A stretch of DNA of 19,231 nt from JAJZJT01 sp049964655 (GCA_049964655.1 JBMFXC010000053.1:1-19231); one strand, 5' to 3'; shown: positions 7,254 through 15,064, numbered from the stretch's first letter. Notes: a model not told the origin generated them from the sequence alone. Numbers and translations: made by a program.

Positions 7254-8464
7254 CGGCGACCAACCGGGCCTCGGCTCGCGCCGCCCGCCTCCTCGCCCGG
7301 CGCGTCCGAGGCGGGACCCTGGTCGTCGACGACCGCCTCGGCACGCACACCTTCGGCGCCGGTGCGCCCGAAGTCCGGGTGCGAGTCGCCGACGATGCCG
7401 CCTACGCCGCTCTCCTCCGTCACGGCTCGGTGGGTCTCGCCGAGTCCTACGCCGACGGGCAGCTCACCTGCGACGACCCTTGCGGGCTCATCCGGGTGCT
7501 GTCACGATCGACCGCACCGCTCACCGCGATCTCGGACCGCCTCGGTCACCTCGGCGCCGTGCTGGGCGACCCCTTCCGACGCCTCAGCCCGCCCTCGTTA
7601 GCGGACGACCGGAAGAACGTGCGGGCTCACTACGACCTCTCCAACGACTTCTTCGCCCTCTTCCTCGACGAGACGATGACCTACTCGTGTGCCGTCTTCG
7701 AGCAGCCGGGGGCGACGCTCGTCGACGCCCAACGGGCCAAGCTCGACCGGCTGTGCACCAAGCTCGACCTCGGACCCGACGACCATCTCGTCGAGATCGG
7801 GACCGGATGGGGTGGCCTTGCCCTGCACGCAGCCTCCCGCTACGGCTGCCGGGTCACGACGACGACCATCTCGGCCGCCCAGTTCGACCTGGCCCGTCGT
7901 CGCGTCGAGGCCGCTGGCCTCTCCGACCGGGTGACGGTGCTGGACGGCGACTACCGCGAGCTCGCCGGGACCTTCGACAAGCTCGTCTCCGTCGAGATGG
8001 TCGAAGCCGTCGACTGGCGCCGCCACGACACCTTCTTCGCCACGTGTGCCCGCCTGCTCCGTCCGGGTGGGCTGGCTGCCATCCAGGCCATCACCATCGA
8101 CGACCGGAGCTTCGACCGGGCGAAGAACCACTCCGACTTCATCACCGAGGTCATCTTCCCCGGTGGGTGCATCCCGTCGGTCGCCTCGTTGGTCCAGTCA
8201 GTCTCCCGATCCACGCCCATGACGGTGGTCGACATGGAGGACATCGGTCGCCACTACGCCGAGACCCTGTCCCGTTGGCGGGACAACCTCCGGGCCAACC
8301 GGCAGGCCGTCAGCGCGCTCGGCTTCGACGAACGGTTCCAACGCCTGTGGGAGCTCTACTTCGCCTACTGCGAAGCGGCCTTCCTCGAGCGCCACATCAG
8401 CGACGTCCAGCTGGTGCTGGCGATGCCGGGTTGGGACCCGCCCCTGCTCACCCGGGTCCGCTGA
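7250..8464 (+). CDS. Cyclopropane-fatty-acyl-phospholipid-synthase-family methyltransferase
   Basis: The 404-residue protein is a SAM-dependent methyltransferase that should act on double bonds of phospholipid acyl chains at the membrane. An N-terminal domain (1-120, with HGSVGLAESYADGQL at 58-72) precedes KNVRAHYDLSNDFF at 122-135, SAM motif I VEIGTGWGG at 181-189, and DFITEVIFPGGCIPS at 296-310. Cys147 in TYSC, Glu252 and Tyr336 match bicarbonate-site residues of E. coli Cfa by eye, and Cys374 lies in the C-terminal helix; the fourth ligand, a histidine, seems replaced in AIQAITI (277-283). The product could therefore be a methyl-branched or unsaturated methylated chain rather than a cyclopropane. 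The gene starts with a GTGA overlap to DUF1365 and is convergent with the B12 regulator. Confidence 0.93.
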   Translation: MTATNRASARAARLLARRVRGGTLVVDDRLGTHTFGAGAPEVRVRVADDAAYAALLRHGSVGLAESYADGQLTCDDPCGLIRVLSRSTAPLTAISDRLGHLGAVLGDPFRRLSPPSLADDRKNVRAHYDLSNDFFALFLDETMTYSCAVFEQPGATLVDAQRAKLDRLCTKLDLGPDDHLVEIGTGWGGLALHAASRYGCRVTTTTISAAQFDLARRRVEAAGLSDRVTVLDGDYRELAGTFDKLVSVEMVEAVDWRRHDTFFATCARLLRPGGLAAIQAITIDDRSFDRAKNHSDFITEVIFPGGCIPSVASLVQSVSRSTPMTVVDMEDIGRHYAETLSRWRDNLRANRQAVSALGFDERFQRLWELYFAYCEAAFLERHISDVQLVLAMPGWDPPLLTRVR

Positions 8465-8509
8465 GGTCCGCTTGGGCGCAGGCCAGGCTCCTGTCGGCGC
8501 ACGCCAGGT

Positions 8510-9499
8510 TCACGACCGCTGCACCCTCCCGCCGACCTGGGCGTCGACGGCGGACACCGCGTCGAGCGCCGTCCTGCCGGTGAACCCGTCGGCCCCGAGG
8601 TCGGCGGCATGCCGGGCGTCGGGCACCGCTGCACCGCCCGCCAGCACGGTTGCCCCGGCCGTCCGCGCTGCCGTGACCGCCTCCCGGGCGGCGTCGAGAT
8701 GCTCGGCGACGGTGACACCCACCAGCACGACGGCACTCCGTCCGGCGGCACGCTCCTGCCCGACGGCATCGACGAAGGCCACCGGTGGCACGTCAGGCCC
8801 GAGGTCGACCACCTCGTAGCCGGCGGCACGCAGGAGGTCGGCGACCATCGCCACGGGGATGCCGTGGCGCTCGCCGGACGGCGCGCCGACCACCACCGAC
8901 CCATGGCGCCGTCCTCGACGGGCGAAGCGAGGGCTCAGCCGTCCGATGAGCCGAAGCGCCACCGCGGTCGCTCGGTGCTCGTCCCCGACGCCGAGGGTGC
9001 CCGCCTCCCAGCGATCGCCGACCTCGGCAAGCGCCGGTGCCAGAAGGTCGACGTAGACGGCGGCAAGCTCGACGCCAGCCACCTGGGCATCCTCGAGGAT
9101 GGTCCACGCCCCCACCTCGTCGCCGGCGACCAGCCGCGAGGCCAGACGGCTGTGGCGGAGGGGAACCCGGCGGCGGCCCGCCACCTCGGCTTGGCCGGTG
9201 CCCATGGCCGCCCCGCTACCCGCGGCTCGGCCGGTGGTTGCCGCCCGGCCAGTGGCTACCGCGGGGCCGTTGCGGTGAGCGCCGGCGACAAGCGCTTCCA
9301 CGTCTCGCACCTCGATCTGCCAGCGGCCGGCCCGCCGTTCGGCAGCCAGGCGACCGGTGCGCAGGTACCGGTAGGCAGTCATGTAGTGGACGCCAAGCCG
9401 GGCAGCCGCCTCGGACAGCCCGATCACCTCGGAGGAGGCTCGGTGGCGTTGCTCGCCCGAGGCGACGGGGGTCGGATGCTCGTCGTCAGACGTCGGCAT
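8510..9499 (-). CDS. CarH-like B12-binding transcriptional regulator with HTH_17-type domain
   Basis: The 329-residue protein has three parts. Residues 25-70 form an excisionase/HTH_17-type helix-turn-helix (IGLSEAAARLGVHYMTAYRYLRTG), where classical CarH has a MerR domain. A low-complexity Ala/Gly/Thr linker covers 76-110. Residues 113-329 are a methionine-synthase-like helical cap and Rossmann B12 domain. The CarH signature W-x9-EH is present (Trp164, Glu174, His175), and GERHG gives the expected lower axial ligand His212 with Glu210. LAGG at 286-289 fits the B12 fold. Thermus CarH His132, which ligates cobalt after illumination, corresponds to Glu165 here. A light- or B12-sensing repressor is likely; the neighbouring lipid operon and its own promoter are the obvious targets. 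The ATG at 9499 has a weak ribosome-binding site. Confidence 0.88.
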   Translation of the reverse strand: MPTSDDEHPTPVASGEQRHRASSEVIGLSEAAARLGVHYMTAYRYLRTGRLAAERRAGRWQIEVRDVEALVAGAHRNGPAVATGRAATTGRAAGSGAAMGTGQAEVAGRRRVPLRHSRLASRLVAGDEVGAWTILEDAQVAGVELAAVYVDLLAPALAEVGDRWEAGTLGVGDEHRATAVALRLIGRLSPRFARRGRRHGSVVVGAPSGERHGIPVAMVADLLRAAGYEVVDLGPDVPPVAFVDAVGQERAAGRSAVVLVGVTVAEHLDAAREAVTAARTAGATVLAGGAAVPDARHAADLGADGFTGRTALDAVSAVDAQVGGRVQRS

Positions 9500-9836
9500 G
9501 GCGATCTCAGGCTATGGCCCCGACAGCCGCTCTCGACCGCCGGTGAGGCCGACCGCCGGTGGGGCCGACCGCCGGTGGGGCCGACCCGGTCGGCAGAGCC
9601 GGACGCCCTGCCCCTACACTGGGTTCCGCCGTCAGGAGCCGTGCGACGCCCTCGGGACTCCACGTGTCCGCGCCGAGGGACCTGACGGTCACGAGCGGCC
9701 GGCAGCCGGACGCACCCAGCGCGCGGTCCGGCGCGCAGTGACCATAGGGTGCGCCGGGCGGCCCGGGCGGCGACAGGTTCGTCCAGCGGGACCGGCGGGC
9801 GGGCGACCACGGGAACGACGAACAAGGGAGCAGGCG
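9500..9836. other. Divergent intergenic region between the B12 regulator and 6-phosphogluconate dehydrogenase
   Basis: No gene is supported in these 337 bases; the open frame leading into the dehydrogenase has no family similarity and no start with a ribosome-binding site. Next to the regulator are four phased dyads (separate entry). TACACT (9615-9620) and TAGGGT (9745-9750) could be -10 elements for the + strand gene but lack clear -35 partners. AAGGGAG near 9824-9830 is the ribosome-binding site of the dehydrogenase. Confidence 0.5.
9536..9590. promoter_or_regulatory. Four dyads phased at 16 bp upstream of the B12-regulator gene (candidate operator)
   Basis: ACCGCCGGT (dyad ACCG-N-CGGT) occurs at 9536-9544, 9552-9560 and 9568-9576, and the related dyad ACCCGGT at 9584-9590, each starting exactly 16 bases after the last. 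The intervening bases (GGGGCCG or GAGGCCG) are also repeated. The array begins 37 bases upstream of the regulator start, where its promoter should lie. Cooperative binding of an oligomeric regulator is a natural reading, but a chance GC-rich tandem duplication would look the same. Confidence 0.5.
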
Positions 9837-10856
9837 ATGGAGCTTGGCATGGTCGGCTTGGGCCGGATGGGTGCGAACCTGGTGCGTCGTGTCCAGCGGG
9901 CAGGCCATACGTGCGTCGTCTACGACGTGGACACGGCCGCGGTCGACGCGCTCGTCGCCGAGGGCGCTACCGGCGCGTCGTCGCTGGCTGACCTCGCCGC
10001 CAAGCTGTCGGCGCCTCGGGCGGTCTGGGTGATGGTCCCTGCCGGCGAGATCACCGAACGGACCGTGGCTGAGCTCGCCGACCACCTCGAGGCGGGTGAC
10101 GCCATCATCGACGGCGGAAACTCGTCCTACCGCGACGACCTGTCCCGAGCCGCTGCCGTCGGACCGAAGGGGATCCACTACCTAGACGTCGGGACGAGCG
10201 GGGGCGTTTGGGGGCTCGAGCGCGGCTACTGCCTCATGATCGGGGGTGACGACGAGGTCGTCGAGCGGCTCGATCCGATCTTTTCCGCCATCGCCCCGGG
10301 GGTCGAGGCTGCCGAGCGCACGCCTGGCCGGACCGGCAAGCCGTCACCTGCCGAACTCGGCTACCTCCACTGCGGGCCCGTGGGTGCCGGCCACTTCGTC
10401 AAGATGGTCCACAACGGCATCGAGTACGGCATCATGGCTTCCTACGCCGAGGGGCTCAACATCCTGCGCCACGCCGATGCCGGAACAGCGACCCGCACCG
10501 CAGACGCCGAGACGGCACCCCTGGAGCACCCCGAGCTCTACCAGTACACCCTCGACATTCCCGCTGTGGCCGAAGTCTGGCGACGGGGAAGCGTCATCGC
10601 CTCGTGGCTCCTCGACCTGACCGCCGCCGCGCTGGTCGACGCTCCCGACCTGCACGAATTCGCCGGACGGGTGTCCGACTCCGGCGAGGGCCGCTGGACG
10701 GCCATCGCAGCCGTCGAGGAGGGGGTCCCTGCTCCGGTGCTGACGGCCGCGCTCTTCTCGCGCTTCGCGTCGCGCGACCTCGACCACTTCGGAAACCAGG
10801 TGCTCTCGGCCATGCGAAAGCAGTTCGGCGGCCACGCGGAGAAGCCGACCGAGTGA
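9837..10856 (+). CDS. gnd: 6-phosphogluconate dehydrogenase, decarboxylating (short GndA type)
   Basis: The 339-residue enzyme oxidises and decarboxylates 6-phosphogluconate to ribulose 5-phosphate in the pentose phosphate pathway, producing NAD(P)H. It opens with MVGLGRMGANLVRRV (GxGxxG); IDGGNSSYRDD near 98-108, DVGTSGGVWGLERGYCLMIGG near 117-137 and the catalytic-site motif GAGHFVKMVHNGIEYGIM follow. Length and the substrate motif match the short, often NAD-linked form rather than the ~470-residue form. AGGGAG stands seven bases before the ATG at 9837. The stop overlaps the start of the release-factor gene as GTGA. Confidence 0.95.
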   Translation: MELGMVGLGRMGANLVRRVQRAGHTCVVYDVDTAAVDALVAEGATGASSLADLAAKLSAPRAVWVMVPAGEITERTVAELADHLEAGDAIIDGGNSSYRDDLSRAAAVGPKGIHYLDVGTSGGVWGLERGYCLMIGGDDEVVERLDPIFSAIAPGVEAAERTPGRTGKPSPAELGYLHCGPVGAGHFVKMVHNGIEYGIMASYAEGLNILRHADAGTATRTADAETAPLEHPELYQYTLDIPAVAEVWRRGSVIASWLLDLTAAALVDAPDLHEFAGRVSDSGEGRWTAIAAVEEGVPAPVLTAALFSRFASRDLDHFGNQVLSAMRKQFGGHAEKPTE

Positions 10857-12478
10857 CCGCTCTCCCCGACGCCCCGACCGGCGCCGGAGACGGAGACGGA
10901 GCCCTCGGCCCGGTCCTCGCCGAGGCGGCACGGCGTCGCACGTTCGCCATCATCAGCCACCCCGACGCCGGCAAGACCACCTTGACGGAGAAGTTCCTCC
11001 TCTACGGCGGGGCGATCCTCGAGGCAGGAGCCGTGAAAGCCCGAGCCGGCCGCAGGCGGGCGACGTCGGACTGGATGGCCCTCGAGCAGCAGCGCGGCAT
11101 CTCGATCACCTCGACGGTGCTCCAGTTCACCTACCGAGGCCACGTGGTCAACCTGCTCGACACGCCCGGGCACCGCGACTTCTCGGAGGACACCTATCGG
11201 GTCCTCACCGCCGTGGATGCCGCGGTGATGGTCCTCGACATGGCCAAGGGGATCGAGCCCCAGACCCTCAAGCTCTTCGAGGTGTGCCGGGCCGAGCACG
11301 TGCCCATCCTCACGTTCCTCAACAAGGCCGACCGTCCCGGGCGCGACCCGCTGGAGCTGCTCGACGACATCGAGGCCCGCATCGGCCTCCGAGCGACCCC
11401 GGTCACCTGGCCCGTCGGCGATCCCGGCGACCTGCGCGGCGTCGTCGACCGACGGGACGGCACCTTCGTCCGCTTCGTGCGCTCGGCACACGGCGCCACC
11501 GAGGCCGTCGAGGAGGTCGTCGACCCGGACCGGGCGGCTTACGAGGAGGGCGCAGCGTGGAGCCGGGCCACCGAAACGTGCGCCCTGCTCGACGAGGTGG
11601 GCGCCGACCTCGACGTGAAGACGTTCCTCGCCGGCGAGTCGAGCCCGCTGTTCGTCGGGTCGGCACTCACCAACTTCGGCGTTCGCCACCTGCTCGACGC
11701 CGTGGTCGACCTCGCCCCGCCGCCGGGTGCCCGGCTCGACGTACACGGGGTCCCTCGCCAGCTCGACGCACCCTTCGCCGGGTTCGTCTTCAAGATGCAG
11801 GCCAACATGGACCCCGCCCACCGCGACCACGTCGCCTTCGTCCGGGTGTGCTCGGGTCGCTTCGAGCGGGGCATGGTGGCCACCCACGAGCCTTCGGGGA
11901 GGCCCTTTGCCACCAAGTACGCGGCGGCCCTCTTCGGCGCCGAGCGCACGACCATCGACGAGGCGTACCCGGGGGACGTGGTGGGACTGGTCAACGCCTC
12001 GGAGCTGCGCATCGGTGACACCCTCTACGCGGGGGAGCCGGTGGCGTTCCCGCCGATCGTCTCGTTCGCGCCCGAGCTGTTCGCCACGGCGCTGAACGTC
12101 GACACGTCGCGTGCCAAGCAGTTCCGGCGCGGTCTCGAACAGCTCGAGCGGGAGGGCGTCGTCCAGGTCCTCGCCGATCCCCGGGGTGACACCACGCCGC
12201 TGCTCGGCGCGGTCGGCCCCATGCAGTTCGACGTCGCCGTCCACCGCATGGTCAACGAGTTCGGCACCACCGTGGCCCTCGAGCAGACCGGCTTCCGCGA
12301 GGCCCGGCTGACCGACGCCATGACCGCCGACGCGCTGTCCGGCGAGCCGGGCGTGCGCGTGGTCAAGCGCCGCGATGGTGCGCTCCTCGCGCTCTTCGAG
12401 AACCGCTACCGCCGTGAGCGCCTGGCCACCGAGCACCCCGACTGGTGCCTCGACCCCGTGGTGGGCGACGGGTCGTAG
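10853..12478 (+). CDS. prfC: Peptide chain release factor 3 (RF3)
   Basis: The 541-residue translational GTPase recycles release factors 1 and 2 from the ribosome after termination. The G domain shows the P-loop SHPDAGKTT (35-43), switch I RGISI (81-85), DTPGH (103-107) and NKAD (157-160). MALEQQRGISITSTV and KLFEVCRAEHVPILTFLNK are typical of RF3 as opposed to EF-G or LepA, and the domain II/III region (GPMQFDVAVHRM) also matches. Length is near the family norm of about 530. Its GTG overlaps the stop of the 6-phosphogluconate dehydrogenase gene (GTGA), so translation is probably coupled, an unusual pairing. It ends 14 bases before the convergent GGDEF-EAL gene. Confidence 0.95.
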   Translation: MTALPDAPTGAGDGDGALGPVLAEAARRRTFAIISHPDAGKTTLTEKFLLYGGAILEAGAVKARAGRRRATSDWMALEQQRGISITSTVLQFTYRGHVVNLLDTPGHRDFSEDTYRVLTAVDAAVMVLDMAKGIEPQTLKLFEVCRAEHVPILTFLNKADRPGRDPLELLDDIEARIGLRATPVTWPVGDPGDLRGVVDRRDGTFVRFVRSAHGATEAVEEVVDPDRAAYEEGAAWSRATETCALLDEVGADLDVKTFLAGESSPLFVGSALTNFGVRHLLDAVVDLAPPPGARLDVHGVPRQLDAPFAGFVFKMQANMDPAHRDHVAFVRVCSGRFERGMVATHEPSGRPFATKYAAALFGAERTTIDEAYPGDVVGLVNASELRIGDTLYAGEPVAFPPIVSFAPELFATALNVDTSRAKQFRRGLEQLEREGVVQVLADPRGDTTPLLGAVGPMQFDVAVHRMVNEFGTTVALEQTGFREARLTDAMTADALSGEPGVRVVKRRDGALLALFENRYRRERLATEHPDWCLDPVVGDGS

Positions 12479-12492
12479 GGCGAGACCAGAGG

Positions 12493-14607
12493 CTACGAGG
12501 CGCGCACGTCCGGCCGGGGGCCGTGCTCGACATAGGCAGCAGGAACGGGTCGGCCCAGCAGGTACCCCTGGACGACGTCACAGCCGAGAGACGCGACGGT
12601 ATCGAGCTCGCCGGTCGTCTCGACCCCCTCGGCCACCACCTCGAGTCCGAGGTCGTGGGCCAGACGGACCACCGCGGCCATGATGCGGGTGTCGCCGTGG
12701 GCTGAGACGTCTTGGACGAAGGCCCGGTCTACCTTCAGCTGGTCGACCGGGAAGCGTCGGAGGTAGGCGAGGGACGAGTACCCCGTGCCGAAGTCGTCGA
12801 TCGAGAGCTGCACGCCGAGCGCCTTCAGGGCCGTCAGGACTTCCTCGTAGCCACACTGGTCACCGAGCAGGATGCTCTCGGTGATCTCGAGCATCAGGGC
12901 CTCGGGCGGCATGCCGGTGGCGGCGAGGATGGAGGCGACGTCGTCGACGAAGGACGGGTCGTCGAGCTGGCGGCCCGACACGTTGACGGCCATCCGGAGA
13001 ACCCGTCCGGACACGGTGCTCCAGGCCATGGCCTGACGGCACGCCTCGCCGAGCACCCACTTGCCGATGGTGACCATCAGGCCGGACTCCTCGGCAACCG
13101 GGATGAACTCGAGCGGAGGGATCGTCCCACGCTCGGGGTGCTCCCAGCGCAACAGGGCTTCGAACCCGAGGACAGCACCGTCGTGGGAGTCGCACACGGG
13201 CTGGTAGTGGAGGCGCAGTTCGTCGCGTTCGAGAGCCTGGTGCAGACCGCTCGCCATGGCGAACCGGACGGGACCGGGCTCGTTGCCGACCTCGACGACA
13301 GCGACCCGGTTGCGTCCGGCTCGCTTCACCCGGTACATGGCGCTGTCGGCCTCGGCCAGCACTTCCTCGCTCCGGCAACCCTCCGTCGAGACAGCGGCCA
13401 CTCCGGCGCTGATGGTGAGGTACAGCGGCTGACCGTCGACGGTCATCGGCTCGCTGACTGCGGCACGCAGGCGTTCGCCCATCCGCTGGCCGTCGCCGAC
13501 CGGATCGGCGAGGTCCTCGAAGAGGACGACGAACTCGTCGCCGCCCATTCGGGCCACCAGGTCCTCGGGTCGGACCTGGTCGGTCAGCCGCCTGGCCGTC
13601 TCCACCAGCACCGCATCGCCGGCGGCGTGCCCGAGCACGTCGTTGACCACCTTGAAGTTGTCGACGTCGATGAACACGGCGGCCAGGCCGACAGGATGAC
13701 GGGCCAGCCGGGCGAGGGCGCGTTCGAGGCGCTCGACGAGGACGGCCCGGTTGGCCAGCCCGGTCAGGGCGTCATGAAGAGCCAGGTGGGCGAGCCGCTC
13801 CTGGAGCACGCACAGCTCGGTGTCGTACCGTTTGGCCATGTCGACCAGGCTCGCTTGACAGCTCCGCACCACCATGGAAGAGGCCTCGGCGACCACGTCG
13901 TCGGGCACGCCCAGGCGGGCGCCCTCCTCGGCAAGGGCGGCACAGGTGGCGTCGCTCCACCAGAAGTTGAGCTTGGTGAAGAGCGCCACCGACAGGTGAC
14001 GGGACTCCTGGCGCCGCTCGTCCGTCCCCGACGTGACCGGTCGATCGGATGCGCCTGCATCCGGGCCGGCCACCGAGGCNNNNNNNNNNNNNNNNNNNNN
14101 NNNNNNNNNNNNNNNNNNNNNNNNNNNNNNNNNNNNNNNNNNNNNNNNNNNNNNNNNNNNNNNNNNNNNNNNNNNNNNNGCGGGAGCAGGGGTGGCGGCT
14201 GGACGGCCCTGGCGCGGCTGGGGACGACCGATCGCCCGCCCCGACGGACCGTCGACGACCTCCGCCTGTCGGGCGGCGGCGTCACCGACCGAAGCGATCT
14301 CGGCCCGCTCGTCGGCGTCGGCCGCTACCCCGGTCTGGAGCCAGCGAGCGATCGAGGTGGTCGCCAGCGAGGTCACGTGCCACAGTGGGTCCCCGACCAC
14401 CTCCTCGAACTCGAGCTCGGGGTTTGCCTTGTGATAGCGGCGCTGACAGGTGGAGGTGATGTCGACCGCACGAGCAGCGAGCGCGCGTCCGAGGGCGTCA
14501 CGATACGCCTGTCGGGCGATACCGCCACCACCCTCCGCCGGCACGCCTCGCACCCGCCCCCGCTCCGTCTGCCTCATCGTCTGTTCCACCACGGGTTTCA
14601 TCGGCAT
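12493..14607 (-). CDS. GGDEF-EAL cyclic-di-GMP turnover protein, interrupted by an assembly gap
   Basis: The protein makes and/or breaks the second messenger cyclic di-GMP. GGDEF is intact at 13531-13545, preceded five residues earlier by an RPED inhibitory (I-site RxxD) motif. The EAL domain keeps EALLRW (13144-13161), NVSGRQL, LEITES, DDFGTGYSS, QLKVDR, AEGVET and QGYLLGRP, so both activities may be functional. There is no membrane segment: the N-terminal part is helical (ARWLQTGVAADADERAEI before the gap; LSVALFTKLNFWWSDAT after), perhaps one sensor domain. The gap at 14080-14179 falls in a Pro/Arg/Ala-rich stretch and both sides share a frame only if the real gap is 1 modulo 3; two separate genes cannot be excluded. 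ATG 14607 or 14601 are start candidates, neither with a good ribosome-binding site. Confidence 0.85.
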   Translation of the reverse strand: MPMKPVVEQTMRQTERGRVRGVPAEGGGGIARQAYRDALGRALAARAVDITSTCQRRYHKANPELEFEEVVGDPLWHVTSLATTSIARWLQTGVAADADERAEIASVGDAAARQAEVVDGPSGRAIGRPQPRQGRPAATPAPXXXXXXXXXXXXXXXXXXXXXXXXXXXXXXXXXXASVAGPDAGASDRPVTSGTDERRQESRHLSVALFTKLNFWWSDATCAALAEEGARLGVPDDVVAEASSMVVRSCQASLVDMAKRYDTELCVLQERLAHLALHDALTGLANRAVLVERLERALARLARHPVGLAAVFIDVDNFKVVNDVLGHAAGDAVLVETARRLTDQVRPEDLVARMGGDEFVVLFEDLADPVGDGQRMGERLRAAVSEPMTVDGQPLYLTISAGVAAVSTEGCRSEEVLAEADSAMYRVKRAGRNRVAVVEVGNEPGPVRFAMASGLHQALERDELRLHYQPVCDSHDGAVLGFEALLRWEHPERGTIPPLEFIPVAEESGLMVTIGKWVLGEACRQAMAWSTVSGRVLRMAVNVSGRQLDDPSFVDDVASILAATGMPPEALMLEITESILLGDQCGYEEVLTALKALGVQLSIDDFGTGYSSLAYLRRFPVDQLKVDRAFVQDVSAHGDTRIMAAVVRLAHDLGLEVVAEGVETTGELDTVASLGCDVVQGYLLGRPVPAAYVEHGPRPDVRAS
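14046..14063. other. Perfect hairpin next to the assembly gap
   Basis: CGGATGC and GCATCCG form a 7-bp stem around the loop GCCT, 16 bases from the first N. It lies inside the GGDEF-EAL coding frame, so it is probably not a terminator; such a GC-rich hairpin could have contributed to the sequencing break. Confidence 0.6.
14080..14179. other. Assembly gap (100 N)
   Basis: Exactly 100 undetermined bases, the customary placeholder for a gap of unknown length. Anything said about continuity of the surrounding gene depends on the missing sequence. Confidence 0.99.
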
Positions 14608-14704
14608 CGAGCGGTCCGACTTGAGCAGCTGTTGTGACTCCGGTGTGATCGCGGCCTCGCCGCCGTCTTCGTCCGGGCCGGCCTGTGCCCACCAGGGCGG
14701 GTGG

Positions 14705-15064
14705 TCAGCCAGCGGCAACCCCGTGCTGGCGTAGGCGGTCGGCGACCCAGGAAACCGAATCGGGACCAGGCATCGCCGCCTGCCATCCCTCGAGGACCCG
14801 TTCGAGCTCCTGGCGGGTCGCCACGTGGCCCACCACCCGGACGAGGAGCTGGTCGACGGGGACGCTCTCGACCTCGATGTCGCCGAACGGCGTCCACGAG
14901 TCGGCCTCGGGCACTCGCTCGAGCATGACGTAGAGCTCACCGGTGTCCTCGACCCACGAGAGCTCGTAGCGATTGCCCCGGGCGTCGTGCCACTCCGTGC
15001 CGAGCTCGACCTCGGCGGAGCGCCGTCGTCGTTCGTCGGCACTGTAGAACTGCTCGATGTCCAT
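14705..15064 (-). CDS. Conserved-looking small hypothetical protein
   Basis: The 119-residue acidic protein is not recognised. It starts with ATG at 15064, chosen because AGGAG stands six bases upstream. There is no signal peptide or membrane segment. The middle (TEWHDARGNRYELSWVEDTGELYVMLE) alternates like a small beta-sheet, and the C-terminal third (ATRQELERVLEGWQAAM, VSWVADRLRQHG) reads as two helices, a layout that suggests a compact cytoplasmic fold. It lies 97 bp upstream of the GGDEF-EAL gene on the same strand and could share its transcript. Codon use matches the neighbours, supporting a real gene. Confidence 0.75.
   Translation of the reverse strand: MDIEQFYSADERRRRSAEVELGTEWHDARGNRYELSWVEDTGELYVMLERVPEADSWTPFGDIEVESVPVDQLLVRVVGHVATRQELERVLEGWQAAMPGPDSVSWVADRLRQHGVAAG

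Noticed and set aside
9498..9836. Upstream extension of the 6-phosphogluconate dehydrogenase frame
   Set aside because: The family starts at the GxGxxG fold, ATG 9837 has a good ribosome-binding site, and the extension crosses the tandem repeat.
9500..9836. Cobalamin riboswitch near the B12 regulator
   Set aside because: No B12-box-like conserved segment or matching pairing could be seen; the structure is better described as tandem dyads.
10538..12436. Minus-strand open frame opposite gnd and prfC
   Set aside because: It mirrors the codons of two clearly identified genes and resembles no family.
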